A stretch of 64,000 nucleotides of DNA from Clostridia bacterium (GCA_017461545.1 JAFTXP010000013.1:1-64000); one strand, 5' to 3'; shown: positions 1 to 9,371, counted from the stretch's first letter. Program-made: numbers and translations. The notes: generated by a model not told the origin, from the letters alone.

Positions 1-1
1 A

Positions 2-352
2 GATACACCTGCTACAGATATACCTGCTACAAATATACCTGCTACTGATGTTCCCGGCATAACTGATGTACCTGTTGAAGAGAGTCAGAATCCTACTCAA
101 ACATCCGGTTTTTCTGTAGAAAATAATGGAAATACACGTGAAAAGGAAGAGTCATCTGCATGGTGGATTGTTGTTGTAGTAATTGCCGTTATAGTGATTG
201 TATGCGGCGTAGTATTTATTTTGATTAAGAAAAAAGATCTTTTTAAGGGAATTAAACTTTCAAAAGATGTTCCCGGAGAAAAATCGGATGATTCAGATGA
301 CTTTGAGAACTCAGATGATCTTGATGATTCAAATGATGATTATGAAATGTAA
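2..352 (+). CDS. C-terminal part of a membrane-anchored surface protein (5' end outside window)
   Basis: The reading frame is open from base 2 to a TAA at 350-352. It begins in a Thr/Pro/Ala-rich linker with the repeated motif DIPAT/NIPAT. One hydrophobic segment follows (WWIVVVVIAVIVIVCGVVF), then IKKK and an acidic Asp/Ser-rich tail ending NDDYEM. This order (extracellular linker, C-terminal membrane anchor, short charged cytoplasmic tail) recurs in the two large surface proteins at 30-35 kb, so it probably belongs to the same class. The extracellular domain is missing, so no function can be given. The next gene starts 19 bases downstream on the same strand. Confidence 0.7.
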   Translation, partial: DTPATDIPATNIPATDVPGITDVPVEESQNPTQTSGFSVENNGNTREKEESSAWWIVVVVIAVIVIVCGVVFILIKKKDLFKGIKLSKDVPGEKSDDSDDFENSDDLDDSNDDYEM

Positions 353-371
353 AAAGTACAGGTGATATTTT

Positions 372-1601
372 ATGAAAAAAAGTTTATTAAAAAAATATGC
401 CGATGCCATCGTTACCATCGGCGCTAATGTCCAAAAGGGTCAGCATGTAAAAATAAATGCATCCGTGGAGGTTGCCGATTTTGTTAAGCTGGTGGTAGAA
501 GCTTCTTACAAGGCGGGTGCTAAAAAGGTACACGTTGATTGGAAATCAGACGATATTACAAAGCTACATTACAGATATCAGCCTTTGTCGGTGATGTCGA
601 AAGTTCCTCATTGGCAGGAGGAAAAGCTTGCAGAAGAAGTTGAGGTCATTCCGTGCAGAATAGTTCTTTTGTCGGATGATCCGGACGGTTTAAAAGGTGT
701 AAATATTGAGAAGATGCAAAAAGTCCAGCAAGCGCAGTCTGCTGTTACAAAAAAGTACAGAGATGCTCTCGACTGTAAACAGCAGTGGACTATTGCAGCA
801 GTTCCGTCAAAGGCTTGGGCAAAAAAAGTTTTTCCTCATTTGAGAACATCGGCTGCAGTGGAAGCTTTGTGGGAGGCGATTCTTAAAACGGTATATGTCA
901 GCGAGGACAAAAATGTTCATGACGAGTGGAATCGACACAATAAGAGTTTTGCAGAGAAATGTGCGATATTAAATAATTACAGATTTGACAGAATTGAATA
1001 TAAAAGCAAAAACGGAACTGATTTAAAGGTATGGCTTATTCCCGATGCGAAATGGGAGGGCGGCGGAGAATACACGCTGTCAGGACAGTATTTTAACCCC
1101 AATATGCCAACCGAAGAAATTTTCACATCTCCCATGAAGGGTAAGGCAGAGGGCACGGTTGTTGCTACAAAACCCTTGTGTTACAGAGGACAGCTGATAG
1201 AGAATTTTAAAATTGAATTTAAAGACGGAAAAGCAGTGGCATGGAGCGCTGAACGCGGAGAGGAATTGCTTACAAAAATGCTGACCTTTGACGAAGGCGC
1301 ATCAATGCTCGGAGAACTTGCTTTGATCCCGTATGATTCGCCGATAAATAATCTCGGAATTCTTTTTTATGAAACATTGTTTGATGAAAATGCGAGTTGC
1401 CATATTGCTATGGGCAGTGGCTTTACAAATCTTATTGAAGATTACGATAAATACACTCTTGATGAAATACATGAAAAGGGTATAAATGATTCTATGATTC
1501 ATGTGGATTTTATGATAGGTTCGGATGATATGAGTATCAGAGGATACACAAAAGACGGAGAATGTATCGACATATTCCGTAACGGAAATTGGTCGATATG
1601 A
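372..1601 (+). CDS. M29-family aminopeptidase (AmpS/PepS type)
   Basis: A cytoplasmic metallo-aminopeptidase that removes N-terminal residues from peptides. The 409-residue length is normal for peptidase family M29. The metal-binding residues known for the family can be placed as Glu249 (in TEEIFTSP), Glu315 (in GELALIP), His344 (in ASCHIAMG), and His377 and Asp379 (in IHVDFMIGS). The ATG at 372 has an AGGTG ribosome site eight to nine bases upstream. The gene lies 19 bases after the truncated surface-protein gene and is followed by a short gap before htrA. Nothing looks damaged. Substrate range cannot be read from sequence. Confidence 0.93.
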   Translation: MKKSLLKKYADAIVTIGANVQKGQHVKINASVEVADFVKLVVEASYKAGAKKVHVDWKSDDITKLHYRYQPLSVMSKVPHWQEEKLAEEVEVIPCRIVLLSDDPDGLKGVNIEKMQKVQQAQSAVTKKYRDALDCKQQWTIAAVPSKAWAKKVFPHLRTSAAVEALWEAILKTVYVSEDKNVHDEWNRHNKSFAEKCAILNNYRFDRIEYKSKNGTDLKVWLIPDAKWEGGGEYTLSGQYFNPNMPTEEIFTSPMKGKAEGTVVATKPLCYRGQLIENFKIEFKDGKAVAWSAERGEELLTKMLTFDEGASMLGELALIPYDSPINNLGILFYETLFDENASCHIAMGSGFTNLIEDYDKYTLDEIHEKGINDSMIHVDFMIGSDDMSIRGYTKDGECIDIFRNGNWSI

Positions 1602-1703
1602 TATATAACCGGAAATTATCATGTGCTTTAAAAGTTACAGACTAATTTAAGTTGCAATGTATATAATTTCGCTGTAAAAGTTGACTTGTGGCGAGGTATA
1701 AGT

Positions 1704-3224
1704 ATGGATTTTGATAACGAGGAAAATATAAATAATAATGACGAAAATATCAGCGATGTAAACGGCACAGTTGTCGAGCCTCATCCGAGTGCAAATTCCA
1801 ACGCAAAGTCCGATATTTATGATTCATACGAAGATGACTATGATGACGGTTTTTCTGCTGAGGATGTCCGTGTTAATGATTTCGGAAACGTATCAGACGA
1901 AGATTATGATACAGAAAATGATAAGGAATCTATGCGTGCTTTTTATGTAATTGCGATTACTGTTATGTGCGTTACTTTATTGATCGGCGGATTTATTTTT
2001 GCAAAAAATGTTTTTCCTGATTCCCTTTCATTTGATGACAAAGCAAATACAGGAAGTTCACAAGTGAGCAAAGTGGAACCGTCTGTTGATGATGCGGATA
2101 CCGATGTTGACGATAATAACAGTGATACTGATAACATTGTGAGTACTGAAGAGAATATAAATCCGTCTGATAATTCAGAAAGTGATGTTCCTGAAAAAGA
2201 CGATACTATATCATCTGTCGACGGAAAAACAGAACTTTCAGCTTCCGAGATATATGCTTCATGTGTAAACAGTGTGGTAGGCATTACTACTGAGGGTACA
2301 ACTACTAACATTTTCGGACAGGTAAGTAAAAATGCCAGTTCGGGAACAGGCATAATATATTCGTCGGACGGGTATATTTTAACCAATTATCACGTTATAG
2401 AATCAGGAGCGAATTATACGGTAACTCTCTACGACGGTACATCATATAAAGCGGAACTTGTGGGTTATGAGGCTTCGAACGATGTAGCATTGCTTAAAAT
2501 TGATGCAACAGGTCTATCCGGTGCGTATATGGGGGACTCGGATAATATTTGTGTAGGAGAAGATATAATAGTTATAGGAAATCCGTTGGGAGAACTCACA
2601 TATACTCTTACAAGAGGTGTTGTAAGCGCTCTTAATAGAGTTATAAATACTGATGCGAATCCGAAAAATATGTTCCAGATAGATGCCGCTGTAAATTCCG
2701 GTAATTCAGGAGGCCCCGCTTTTGATGCGTGCGGTCGAGTTATAGGAATTGTGACAGCGAAATATTCTGCATCCACTGTAGAGGGCATAGGGTTTTGTAT
2801 TCCGATAAATGATGCGATAAATATAGCAGAAGAACTAAAAACCTATGGCTATATAAGAGGAAAGGCAGGTATGGAGATTTGTGCTCAGGACAGTTATCTG
2901 ACTTACGGAAGAGGTTGGTTTAATTCTTATGCCATTTATGGAGCCCAAATTACTTATATCAAAGCTGACGGTGCGGCTGCTTCAGCAGGAATGATAACCA
3001 AGGATATGATTGTCGAAGCTAACGGAGTTCAGATAACATCTGTATCTGATTTGCAGACTGTCTTAAAAACATATTCGGTCAGAGATAAATTGGAAATTGT
3101 TGCTTACCACAGCGATGACGGAATAAATTATGAGAAAAAAACTTATGTTGTGACATTAGGGGAATATTCTCCTCAAAACATTCCGGACAATTACAGTTCT
3201 GACCAATACGGTGAAATTTTGTAG
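1704..3224 (+). CDS. htrA: HtrA/DegP-type membrane-anchored serine protease
   Basis: A quality-control protease that degrades misfolded proteins outside the membrane. From the N terminus: an acidic cytoplasmic region of about 75 residues, one membrane helix (about 79-101), an acidic linker, a trypsin-like domain with His230 (NYHVIESG), Asp260 (SNDVALLKI) and Ser335 (GNSGGPAF), and a C-terminal PDZ domain (about 405-485). The open frame extends to a TTG at 1686, but the ATG at 1704 is preceded by GAGGT (1693-1697) at good spacing, so I chose 1704. The N-terminal region is longer and more acidic than in Bacillus HtrA. It stands just upstream of the tRNA-Val promoter. Confidence 0.95.
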   Translation: MDFDNEENINNNDENISDVNGTVVEPHPSANSNAKSDIYDSYEDDYDDGFSAEDVRVNDFGNVSDEDYDTENDKESMRAFYVIAITVMCVTLLIGGFIFAKNVFPDSLSFDDKANTGSSQVSKVEPSVDDADTDVDDNNSDTDNIVSTEENINPSDNSESDVPEKDDTISSVDGKTELSASEIYASCVNSVVGITTEGTTTNIFGQVSKNASSGTGIIYSSDGYILTNYHVIESGANYTVTLYDGTSYKAELVGYEASNDVALLKIDATGLSGAYMGDSDNICVGEDIIVIGNPLGELTYTLTRGVVSALNRVINTDANPKNMFQIDAAVNSGNSGGPAFDACGRVIGIVTAKYSASTVEGIGFCIPINDAINIAEELKTYGYIRGKAGMEICAQDSYLTYGRGWFNSYAIYGAQITYIKADGAAASAGMITKDMIVEANGVQITSVSDLQTVLKTYSVRDKLEIVAYHSDDGINYEKKTYVVTLGEYSPQNIPDNYSSDQYGEIL

Positions 3225-3226
3225 TG

Positions 3227-3255
3227 TTGACATATTTAAAATGTTTGTGTATAAT
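3227..3255 (+). promoter_or_regulatory. Sigma-A promoter of tRNA-Val
   Basis: A consensus -35 TTGACA (3227-3232) and -10 TATAAT (3250-3255) are separated by 17 bases. It begins two bases after the htrA stop codon, and the tRNA starts 18 bases downstream of the -10 box. Confidence 0.9.
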
Positions 3256-3272
3256 GCTGACGATTTCTTTAT

Positions 3273-3345
3273 GGGCTGTTAGCTCAGCTGGTAGAGCATC
3301 TGCTTGACGTGCAGAGGGTCAGGGATTCGAGTTCCTTACAGCCCA
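3273..3345 (+). tRNA. tRNA-Val (anticodon GAC)
   Basis: A full cloverleaf: acceptor GGGCTGT pairs with ACAGCCC, the D arm is GCTC/GAGC, the anticodon stem TCTGC/GCAGA encloses the loop TTGACGT (anticodon GAC, Val), and a T arm follows. The discriminator is A. The 3' CCA is not encoded. Confidence 0.96.
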
Positions 3346-3353
3346 TTTACAAG

Positions 3354-3400
3354 AAGCCGTTGGCTGCGATTTACAAAACGCGGTCGACGGCTTTTTGTTT
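3354..3400 (+). terminator. Intrinsic terminator of tRNA-Val
   Basis: A 15-bp stem (3354-3368 with 3379-3393, three G-U pairs) has a 10-base loop and is followed by TTTGTTT. Confidence 0.85.
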
Positions 3401-3462
3401 GACGAATATAGCCTAACGTTCTATAATACATTCGTGTATGTCTTTTTGTGAGGTGATACTGT

Positions 3463-5196
3463 ATGAGAAAAAAAGATAAATATGAATTTTATGATGACGA
3501 TGAAGATGACGTTGAGCCGTTATATGATTTTTCTACAGTAAAGCTTCACGGCGAAGGTCACGTACAAGGTTTTTATGATGATATTGAATCTTTTTCTTTT
3601 GACGATGATTCTTATGGCGAGTTGCCGTTTGAGGACGATGAAGAATTAGTAGAAGAAGATTTTTCGTTGAAATCTGTATCAGAAGATGACGATAAAATAA
3701 ATATGGATTTTATTGATGACACTAAAGACAATGCAGAAAATTCATTTATTAATGATGATATGTTTGATTTTGGTAAACCGGATGATAGACTTGAAGACAG
3801 CGAAAAGATATCTGATGATGGTTCAGATGATTCAGAAGACAACACGAATTCAAACGTCCCGGCAGATGACGTAAGAGCCAAAAATAGCGAAGAACAACCC
3901 CAGACACAAAAAATACGCGCATCGGCTTTACAGCCGTTATTGGTTATAAACCGATCGAAACATTTGTCTAAATCCAAAAAGAAAGAACAAAAACAGAACA
4001 ACGCTGAAACTATTGCTTTAAAAGAAACGGAAGGGTTTGATCGTTTTGATGATAGTGTTTTTGTTTCATGTGATGATGATATAGAGGATATGAGTGATGC
4101 ACTAAATATAAAGTCTGATGAAATATCAGAAAATACCACAGAAGGTGATGTTGTAACTCCGGATGAGAATATTTCCGAGGAAATATCAGAAGAATTATGT
4201 GAGAATGAAGAGTCAGCTGCGGTATGTGCTGCCGAAGATAATTCTGTGACAGGAGAAGAAGTTACAGAATATGTTGAAGCGCCCGATACTGTTGCAGAAG
4301 AACTACACGGGGTTGATGATGACTCTGTCGAAAAAATCGAAGAAATTTCTGATTATGAGCAATCAGTTACCGAAAATACGGTTTCAGAAAACAGCGATAT
4401 TGATGAAGAAACAGAAGCGCTTTCTGCTGTGATTTCCGATGCGGATAAATCTGTTGAAGATGGCTCGATAGAAATTGCTGCAGTTTCAGATACCGATGAC
4501 GGTGCCGAGGATGCTTCATCCCAAAAGGATATTAATACATCTGAGGCAGAGAAGAAAGCCGAAGAGAAAAAGCTTTTGAAAAAGAAGAAAAAGCGAAAAA
4601 AAATGGTAAAGAATTTTATCCGCGAGATTATAAGTTGGATTATGTTGGTTCTCGCCGCGTTTGCTATAGCAATTGTTGTCAATCTTTATGTTGCAAGGCC
4701 GAGCATTGTTTCAGGCAGTTCGATGATGCCTACATTAAATAACGGAGATACTATTGTAATATCAAAAATTCCGTATATGTTGGGCGATGTGGAGTATGGT
4801 GATATAGTCGTTATTGACAGACAGGCAAATCGAGACAGGACTTTCATAGTAGAGTTAACAGAATCTCTGAAATATAATGCACTTACCCAATCGCTGTTTG
4901 ATAAAAATGAACTTACAGACGACACTTTCTGGGTAAAGCGTGTCATAGGAAAACCCGGAGATGTGATAGAATTTAAAGACGGTAAAGTATACCGGAACGG
5001 TGAAATGCTAATTGAGGATTACATACTCACGCAAGAGGTGGATAATTACACTGACGGACAGCAGGTGGTAGTAAAAGAAGGCTGTATGTTTGTAATGGGA
5101 GATAACCGTAATGCTAGTTTAGACAGCCGGGCTTTAGCTATGCATGATGAACAGATAGAAATAGATCACATCGTAGGAAAGTTAATCAGCAAATAA
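3463..5196 (+). CDS. lepB: Signal peptidase I with long acidic N-terminal extension
   Basis: A membrane protease that removes signal peptides from exported proteins. The catalytic part is ordinary: a membrane helix at about 388-410, the Ser box SGSSMMPTL with nucleophile Ser420, the Lys box VKRVIGKPGD with Lys492, and a late GDNRNASLDSR motif. What is unusual is about 375 residues before the membrane helix. These are strongly acidic (Asp/Glu/Ser-rich, predicted disordered), end in a very basic patch (KKLLKKKKKRKK) just before the membrane, and contain no motif I recognise. Typical signal peptidases I of Firmicutes are about 170-200 residues. The ATG at 3463 has an AGGTG site. The 3' end overlaps the convergent glycosyltransferase by 15 bases. 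Confidence 0.93.
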   Translation: MRKKDKYEFYDDDEDDVEPLYDFSTVKLHGEGHVQGFYDDIESFSFDDDSYGELPFEDDEELVEEDFSLKSVSEDDDKINMDFIDDTKDNAENSFINDDMFDFGKPDDRLEDSEKISDDGSDDSEDNTNSNVPADDVRAKNSEEQPQTQKIRASALQPLLVINRSKHLSKSKKKEQKQNNAETIALKETEGFDRFDDSVFVSCDDDIEDMSDALNIKSDEISENTTEGDVVTPDENISEEISEELCENEESAAVCAAEDNSVTGEEVTEYVEAPDTVAEELHGVDDDSVEKIEEISDYEQSVTENTVSENSDIDEETEALSAVISDADKSVEDGSIEIAAVSDTDDGAEDASSQKDINTSEAEKKAEEKKLLKKKKKRKKMVKNFIREIISWIMLVLAAFAIAIVVNLYVARPSIVSGSSMMPTLNNGDTIVISKIPYMLGDVEYGDIVVIDRQANRDRTFIVELTESLKYNALTQSLFDKNELTDDTFWVKRVIGKPGDVIEFKDGKVYRNGEMLIEDYILTQEVDNYTDGQQVVVKEGCMFVMGDNRNASLDSRALAMHDEQIEIDHIVGKLISK

Positions 5197-6396
5197 GAGT
5201 TTCAGATATTTATCAGTCATTATAGAGCAGTCGTAAAGCGCGACTGCTCTTTTTCTGCAATCAATACTTATGTCTGTGGTGGCTTTTTTGTCGATAGTAG
5301 TGTGGATTGCATTGATAATTTCATCATCATTGTACGGGTTAACAACAATTCCGACTTTGTCAGATATTGCTTCGGGACTTCCGCATAGTGACGAACTGAT
5401 TACCGGAGTTCCGCATGCGAGCGCTTCAGGCACTACAAGAGGAAAGTTATCTTCTACCGACAGGTTAAGAAAAACGTCTGCAGCAGAGTAGATTCCGACC
5501 ATATCTTCAAGATTCTCCGTTCTGGGAATTACTGTTAAGTTCTCAATAGCTTCTTTGGGATTGCAACCTGCACCTACAGCAACGAAATTGTACTGAGGGA
5601 GTTTTTTTGCCAAGCGAAAGAACGCATCTGCCTGTTTTCTGTTGTCCCAAACGCTTGCTACACCTAAGATAATTTTTTTATTAAATTTGATGTTGTATTT
5701 TTTTCTTACTGATTCTATTTCGATTTTATCTGCCGGAATAAATTTTTTCGTATCAATTCCGTTATTTATGACATGAATAGGGTAGTTTGCTATGAAGGAC
5801 TCTTTCGCAAGATTTGCGAGCCACACAGACGGACTTATAAAAGTGATGTCGCTGCGTTTACAGAAAAGCGATTTTTTATGAAAATACTCTTTTTTTGTAG
5901 TGTCAATCAGTGATTTTGGATATTCATTGCGGCAGATAGGGCAATCGCTGCAACCTTTTACGTATTTTCTGCAATTCGCAGCAGAAAAGTATGCGCAGCC
6001 ACCTGTGAATGCCCAGCAGTCGTGAAGCGTCCAGAATATTTTTGCGCTGCAATTATTAATATATTCGAAAAGGATATCCAGATTCAGATAATATCCGTGA
6101 ATGTTGTGAAGCAGAATTACATCGGGATTTATCTTCTGTAATTTTTCAACAAGCGCTTTTGTAGCCTGTTTGCTTGCATGACCGTTTTTTCCGAGTCTTG
6201 CCATCGCTGCATGAAAATATGTGTCAAATGACGAACCGATTCTTTCGCAGTTTTTATATTCTTTTAATTTTCGCCCGCAAAAAAGCAGTGCATCATGGCC
6301 TTTTGCCAGTGATGCCTGCTGAATTGACATAGCTATATTACCTGTACTTCCGTAATCGGATACATTTATCTGGACTAGTTTCACTTGTTTTCCCAC
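5182..6396 (-). CDS. Glycosyltransferase family 4 protein with Cys-rich insertion
   Basis: Probably adds a sugar from a nucleotide donor to a lipid-linked glycan on the cytoplasmic face of the membrane. The C-terminal half has the GT4 donor-site pattern EDNFPLVVPEALACGTPV (about 320-338). The N-terminal half has WTLHDCWAFTGGC followed by a cluster of Cys at 127, 134, 142, 149, 152 and 155. I know this insertion from a subgroup of GT4 enzymes in surface-polysaccharide loci; it looks like a metal-binding loop. It is the last gene of the minus-strand glycan cluster, and its start overlaps the end of capE by 16 bases. Sugar specificity is unknown. Confidence 0.9.
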   Translation of the reverse strand: MGKQVKLVQINVSDYGSTGNIAMSIQQASLAKGHDALLFCGRKLKEYKNCERIGSSFDTYFHAAMARLGKNGHASKQATKALVEKLQKINPDVILLHNIHGYYLNLDILFEYINNCSAKIFWTLHDCWAFTGGCAYFSAANCRKYVKGCSDCPICRNEYPKSLIDTTKKEYFHKKSLFCKRSDITFISPSVWLANLAKESFIANYPIHVINNGIDTKKFIPADKIEIESVRKKYNIKFNKKIILGVASVWDNRKQADAFFRLAKKLPQYNFVAVGAGCNPKEAIENLTVIPRTENLEDMVGIYSAADVFLNLSVEDNFPLVVPEALACGTPVISSSLCGSPEAISDKVGIVVNPYNDDEIINAIHTTIDKKATTDISIDCRKRAVALYDCSIMTDKYLKLLFAD

Positions 6397-7406
6397 TCTG
6401 CAAGTTCGTTTCTGATGTACTCAAGCTCGAGAAGTTTTGCTTTAACTTCTTCGACACCGAGCAATTCCGTGTTGTTTGAGTTAAACTCGGTAAGGTTTGA
6501 ACGCTTCACATCGCCCTTAACAACATATTTGTCGTAGTTAAGATCTCTGGCATCGGCGGGTACTCTGTAAAACTTCCCGCAGTCAATTGAGTTTGCGCAT
6601 TCTTCGTTCGTAAGAAGTGTTTCGTACATTTTTTCTCCGTGTCTGATACCGATAACTTTAATTTCGTTATCCGCATGGAAAAGTTCTTTTACAGCCTGCG
6701 CCAATACCTCTATGGTGCACGCAGGTGCTTTCTGAACCATAATATCGCCCGTTTCGGCGTTTTCAAAGGCGTAGAGGACTAATTCAACAGCTTCTTCGAG
6801 ACTCATGATAAAACGTGTCATTTTAGGCTCTGTAACGGTAAGCGGTTTACCCATCTTTATCTGGTCAATGAAAAGAGGAATGACTGAACCTCTTGAACAC
6901 ATAACATTACCGTAACGCGTTCCGCAAATAAGTGTTTTATCAGCCGGAACTGTCTTTGACTTTGCAACAAAGACTTTCTCCATCATAGCCTTGCTTGTAC
7001 CCATGGCATTTACCGGGTAGGCCGCCTTGTCGGTCGAGAGACATATAACTTTCTTTACACCTGCGTCAATCGCTGCTGTCAAAACATTTTCGGTGCCGAG
7101 AACATTGGTCTTGACAGCCTCGATAGGGAAGAATTCACAACTCGGAACCTGTTTGAGCGCCGCCGCATGAAATACATAATCAACGCCGTGCATAGCATTG
7201 CGGACACTCTGAATATCTCTGACATCTCCGAGGTAATATTTTATCTTATCGTTCTGATAAGCATGTCTCATATCATCCTGCTTTTTTTCGTCACGGGAGA
7301 ATATACGTATCTCCTTTATATCTGTATTCAAAAATCTATCAAGAACCGCGCCGCCGAATGAACCGGTGCCTCCTGTTATCAATAATGTCTTTCCGTCAAA
7401 GTTCAT
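6381..7406 (-). CDS. capE: CapE/FnlA-type UDP-GlcNAc 4,6-dehydratase/5-epimerase
   Basis: An extended short-chain dehydrogenase. Homologues convert UDP-GlcNAc to the 4-keto-6-deoxy L-talo intermediate, the first step toward UDP-L-FucNAc. Visible features are the NAD-binding GGTGSFG (12-18), FSRDEKKQDDMR, HAAALKQVPSCEFFP and LSTDKAAYPVNAMGTSK. The usual catalytic Tyr is Met135 (MGTSK, with Lys139), as in CapE. The C terminus (LEYIRNEL) also fits CapE. It is 341 residues long and complete. The next two enzymes of the FucNAc route (CapF and CapG types) are not in the window. It sits two bases after the WbuB-like gene. Confidence 0.92.
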   Translation of the reverse strand: MNFDGKTLLITGGTGSFGGAVLDRFLNTDIKEIRIFSRDEKKQDDMRHAYQNDKIKYYLGDVRDIQSVRNAMHGVDYVFHAAALKQVPSCEFFPIEAVKTNVLGTENVLTAAIDAGVKKVICLSTDKAAYPVNAMGTSKAMMEKVFVAKSKTVPADKTLICGTRYGNVMCSRGSVIPLFIDQIKMGKPLTVTEPKMTRFIMSLEEAVELVLYAFENAETGDIMVQKAPACTIEVLAQAVKELFHADNEIKVIGIRHGEKMYETLLTNEECANSIDCGKFYRVPADARDLNYDKYVVKGDVKRSNLTEFNSNNTELLGVEEVKAKLLELEYIRNELAEWENK

Positions 7407-7408
7407 GT

Positions 7409-8623
7409 TTATCCGATAACCTCCTCAAGAATATCCATGAGAAATTCTTTCCTGTAATTCTTTTCAAAATATGACAGCGAATTTTCTTTCATGGAATTTC
7501 TCTCGCTATCTTTCATATTATACATACTTATTGCGGTTTCCGCCAGTATTTTTGGATTTTCCGCGGGACAGCTCAATCCTGCGCCTGATTTTTTCACAAT
7601 TTCCGCGCCTTCGCCGCTGCAACTCGCTATTACGGGAATTCCGCACGCAAAGTACGACTGTATCTTAGCCGGCAATGTTATATTCAAAAGAGGCATATCC
7701 TTTAATATCAGAAGCGCGGCATCGCACACCGATAAATATTTGCAGACTTCCTCCGCCGGTTTTCTTCCGATGAAGAAAACATTTTTGTCGAGAACTCCAA
7801 GCTCCTCGGCCTTTTTTCGGATATTGGCCTCGTCGCGGCCGCCGCCCATAAAAATCCAGTTCATACCGGGATATTCTTTCTTCGTCAAGGCGGCGGCTTC
7901 TATAGCAGTTTCAAGCTTCTGCGCCTCTCCGAAATTTCCCGTATAAATAATATTAAATCCAGTTGGTATTTCTTCCTTAATACTGTCTTCTTCCGGTACT
8001 TTGACAGGCTTGTAAAAATCCTCCGCATACTGCGGCCAGAACATGACTTTATCGGAATCTATTCCTGCGTCGGTGATTGAGTTTTTAAATGACTCTGAAG
8101 AAATGAGTATTTTCTCTGATGCTTTGTATACTTTTTTTGTAAGATGCTTTATATAAGAGAATACGGGACCGCTTTTTATGCCTGTCATTTCAGCCAGACT
8201 TTCGGGCCACAAATCAAGGACATATGTATACATGGGAATTTTTTGTTTTTTTGAAACGGTGATTCCGGGGAATGCCATAAAAACAGGGGAAAGCTGATAT
8301 ACAAAAACACAGTCGAATTTTTCTGCCTTTGCAAGCTTTTTAGCCTTTTTACAACCTTTAAACCAGAATGAAAAATAATTGAGAATGAGCTGCTTTTTTG
8401 AGTTGCCTCTGGGGCATATGTCGGTATTGTACACCGTAACGCCGTTGTAATCGCGCGGAGTCTTGTAACACTCTTCGTATCCGTCAAAAACTACACCGGC
8501 GGGGTAGTTAGGCATACCCGTGAGAACGGAAACCTTATGACCTCGCTTTATAAGTTCGGTGCAAATATCGTTTATTCTGAATGATTCGGGATAAAAGTGC
8601 TGGCATACAACAAGAATATTCAC
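7409..8623 (-). CDS. WbuB-like glycosyltransferase family 4 protein
   Basis: A cytoplasmic GT-B enzyme of 404 residues. The N terminus (MNILVVCQHFYPESFRIND, then LTGMPNYPAG) is typical of the WbuB/WcaI-like group of GT4 enzymes. The GT4 donor site is in the C-terminal third (IYTGNFGEAQKLE; PAKIQSYFACGIPVIAS). WbuB proteins are annotated as L-fucosamine transferases in E. coli O antigens, which would suit the capE gene next door, but I infer this from context. The gene lies 20 bases after the phosphoglycosyl transferase gene, so the cluster reads as one operon. Confidence 0.88.
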   Translation of the reverse strand: MNILVVCQHFYPESFRINDICTELIKRGHKVSVLTGMPNYPAGVVFDGYEECYKTPRDYNGVTVYNTDICPRGNSKKQLILNYFSFWFKGCKKAKKLAKAEKFDCVFVYQLSPVFMAFPGITVSKKQKIPMYTYVLDLWPESLAEMTGIKSGPVFSYIKHLTKKVYKASEKILISSESFKNSITDAGIDSDKVMFWPQYAEDFYKPVKVPEEDSIKEEIPTGFNIIYTGNFGEAQKLETAIEAAALTKKEYPGMNWIFMGGGRDEANIRKKAEELGVLDKNVFFIGRKPAEEVCKYLSVCDAALLILKDMPLLNITLPAKIQSYFACGIPVIASCSGEGAEIVKKSGAGLSCPAENPKILAETAISMYNMKDSERNSMKENSLSYFEKNYRKEFLMDILEEVIG

Positions 8624-8643
8624 AGACAGCCTCCTGAAAAACT

Positions 8644-9261
8644 TTATTGTTTCTTATCGTTTTTGTTATCGTTACGCATGCCTTCGGTTATATTTCTTCC
8701 GGATATGATTGCTCCGAAAGAACCGAAAATAATTTTCAGGTCAAACAAAAGACTGCGTTTTTTTACATATTCGCCGTCCATCTTTGCTTTTACGGGGATA
8801 TCAACATCATCTCTGCCGTTTATCTGAGCCCATCCTGTAAGTCCCGGGCGAACTGAGTTTGCATTGTATTTGTCTCTTTCGTCTGCGAGATCTATCTGAT
8901 TGTAAAGCGCCGGTCTTGGTCCTATCAGCGACATGTCGCCTTTCAGAATATTTAAAAATTGCGGCAATTCGTCAATGCTTGTTCTTCTTATAAACTTGCC
9001 CACTTTAGTAATATACGCATCTGCATGCTGCAACTCGTGTGTAGGCATATCCGCAGGTGCTGTTGTAGTCATGGAACGGAATTTATATAAAATGAACTCC
9101 TTCCTGTCTTTTCCGAGTCTGCGCTGTGTAAAAAAAGCACTGCCCTTTGAGTCGCACTTGATAACTATTGCGACAATAAGCATTGGTAACCAAAATATAA
9201 GAAGAAATACAACAGAAATAACAATATCAAGAATGCGTTTAAAAATATCGTAAACTTTCAT
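8644..9261 (-). CDS. Undecaprenyl-phosphate phosphoglycosyl transferase (bacterial sugar transferase family)
   Basis: The monotopic enzyme that starts lipid-linked glycan assembly by moving a sugar-1-phosphate to undecaprenyl phosphate. It has one N-terminal re-entrant hydrophobic segment (about 10-34), then QRRLGKDRKEFILYKFRSM and the catalytic Asp-Glu pair in RRTSIDELPQF, followed by GDMSLIGPRP and RPGLTGWAQ. This is the short PglC/EpsL-like form. I chose the ATG at 9261 because MKVYDIFKRILD matches the family start; a GTG at 9288 or ATG at 9282 would add a few residues. It is the first gene of the minus-strand cluster. The sugar is not evident. Confidence 0.93.
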   Translation of the reverse strand: MKVYDIFKRILDIVISVVFLLIFWLPMLIVAIVIKCDSKGSAFFTQRRLGKDRKEFILYKFRSMTTTAPADMPTHELQHADAYITKVGKFIRRTSIDELPQFLNILKGDMSLIGPRPALYNQIDLADERDKYNANSVRPGLTGWAQINGRDDVDIPVKAKMDGEYVKKRSLLFDLKIIFGSFGAIISGRNITEGMRNDNKNDKKQ

Positions 9262-9371
9262 ATAAAATCTATCTTCTTTCATGCTCACAAATATACAAAA
9301 ATTTTACTATTATTCTATCCAAAAGTCAACGCCGCTGTGCATATTATCATTAAAATAAAGGTATTTTATTG

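Noticed and set aside
1302-1622. Minus-strand frame of 106 codons at the end of the aminopeptidase gene
   Set aside because: Fully inside or overlapping a confident M29 gene; no ribosome site.
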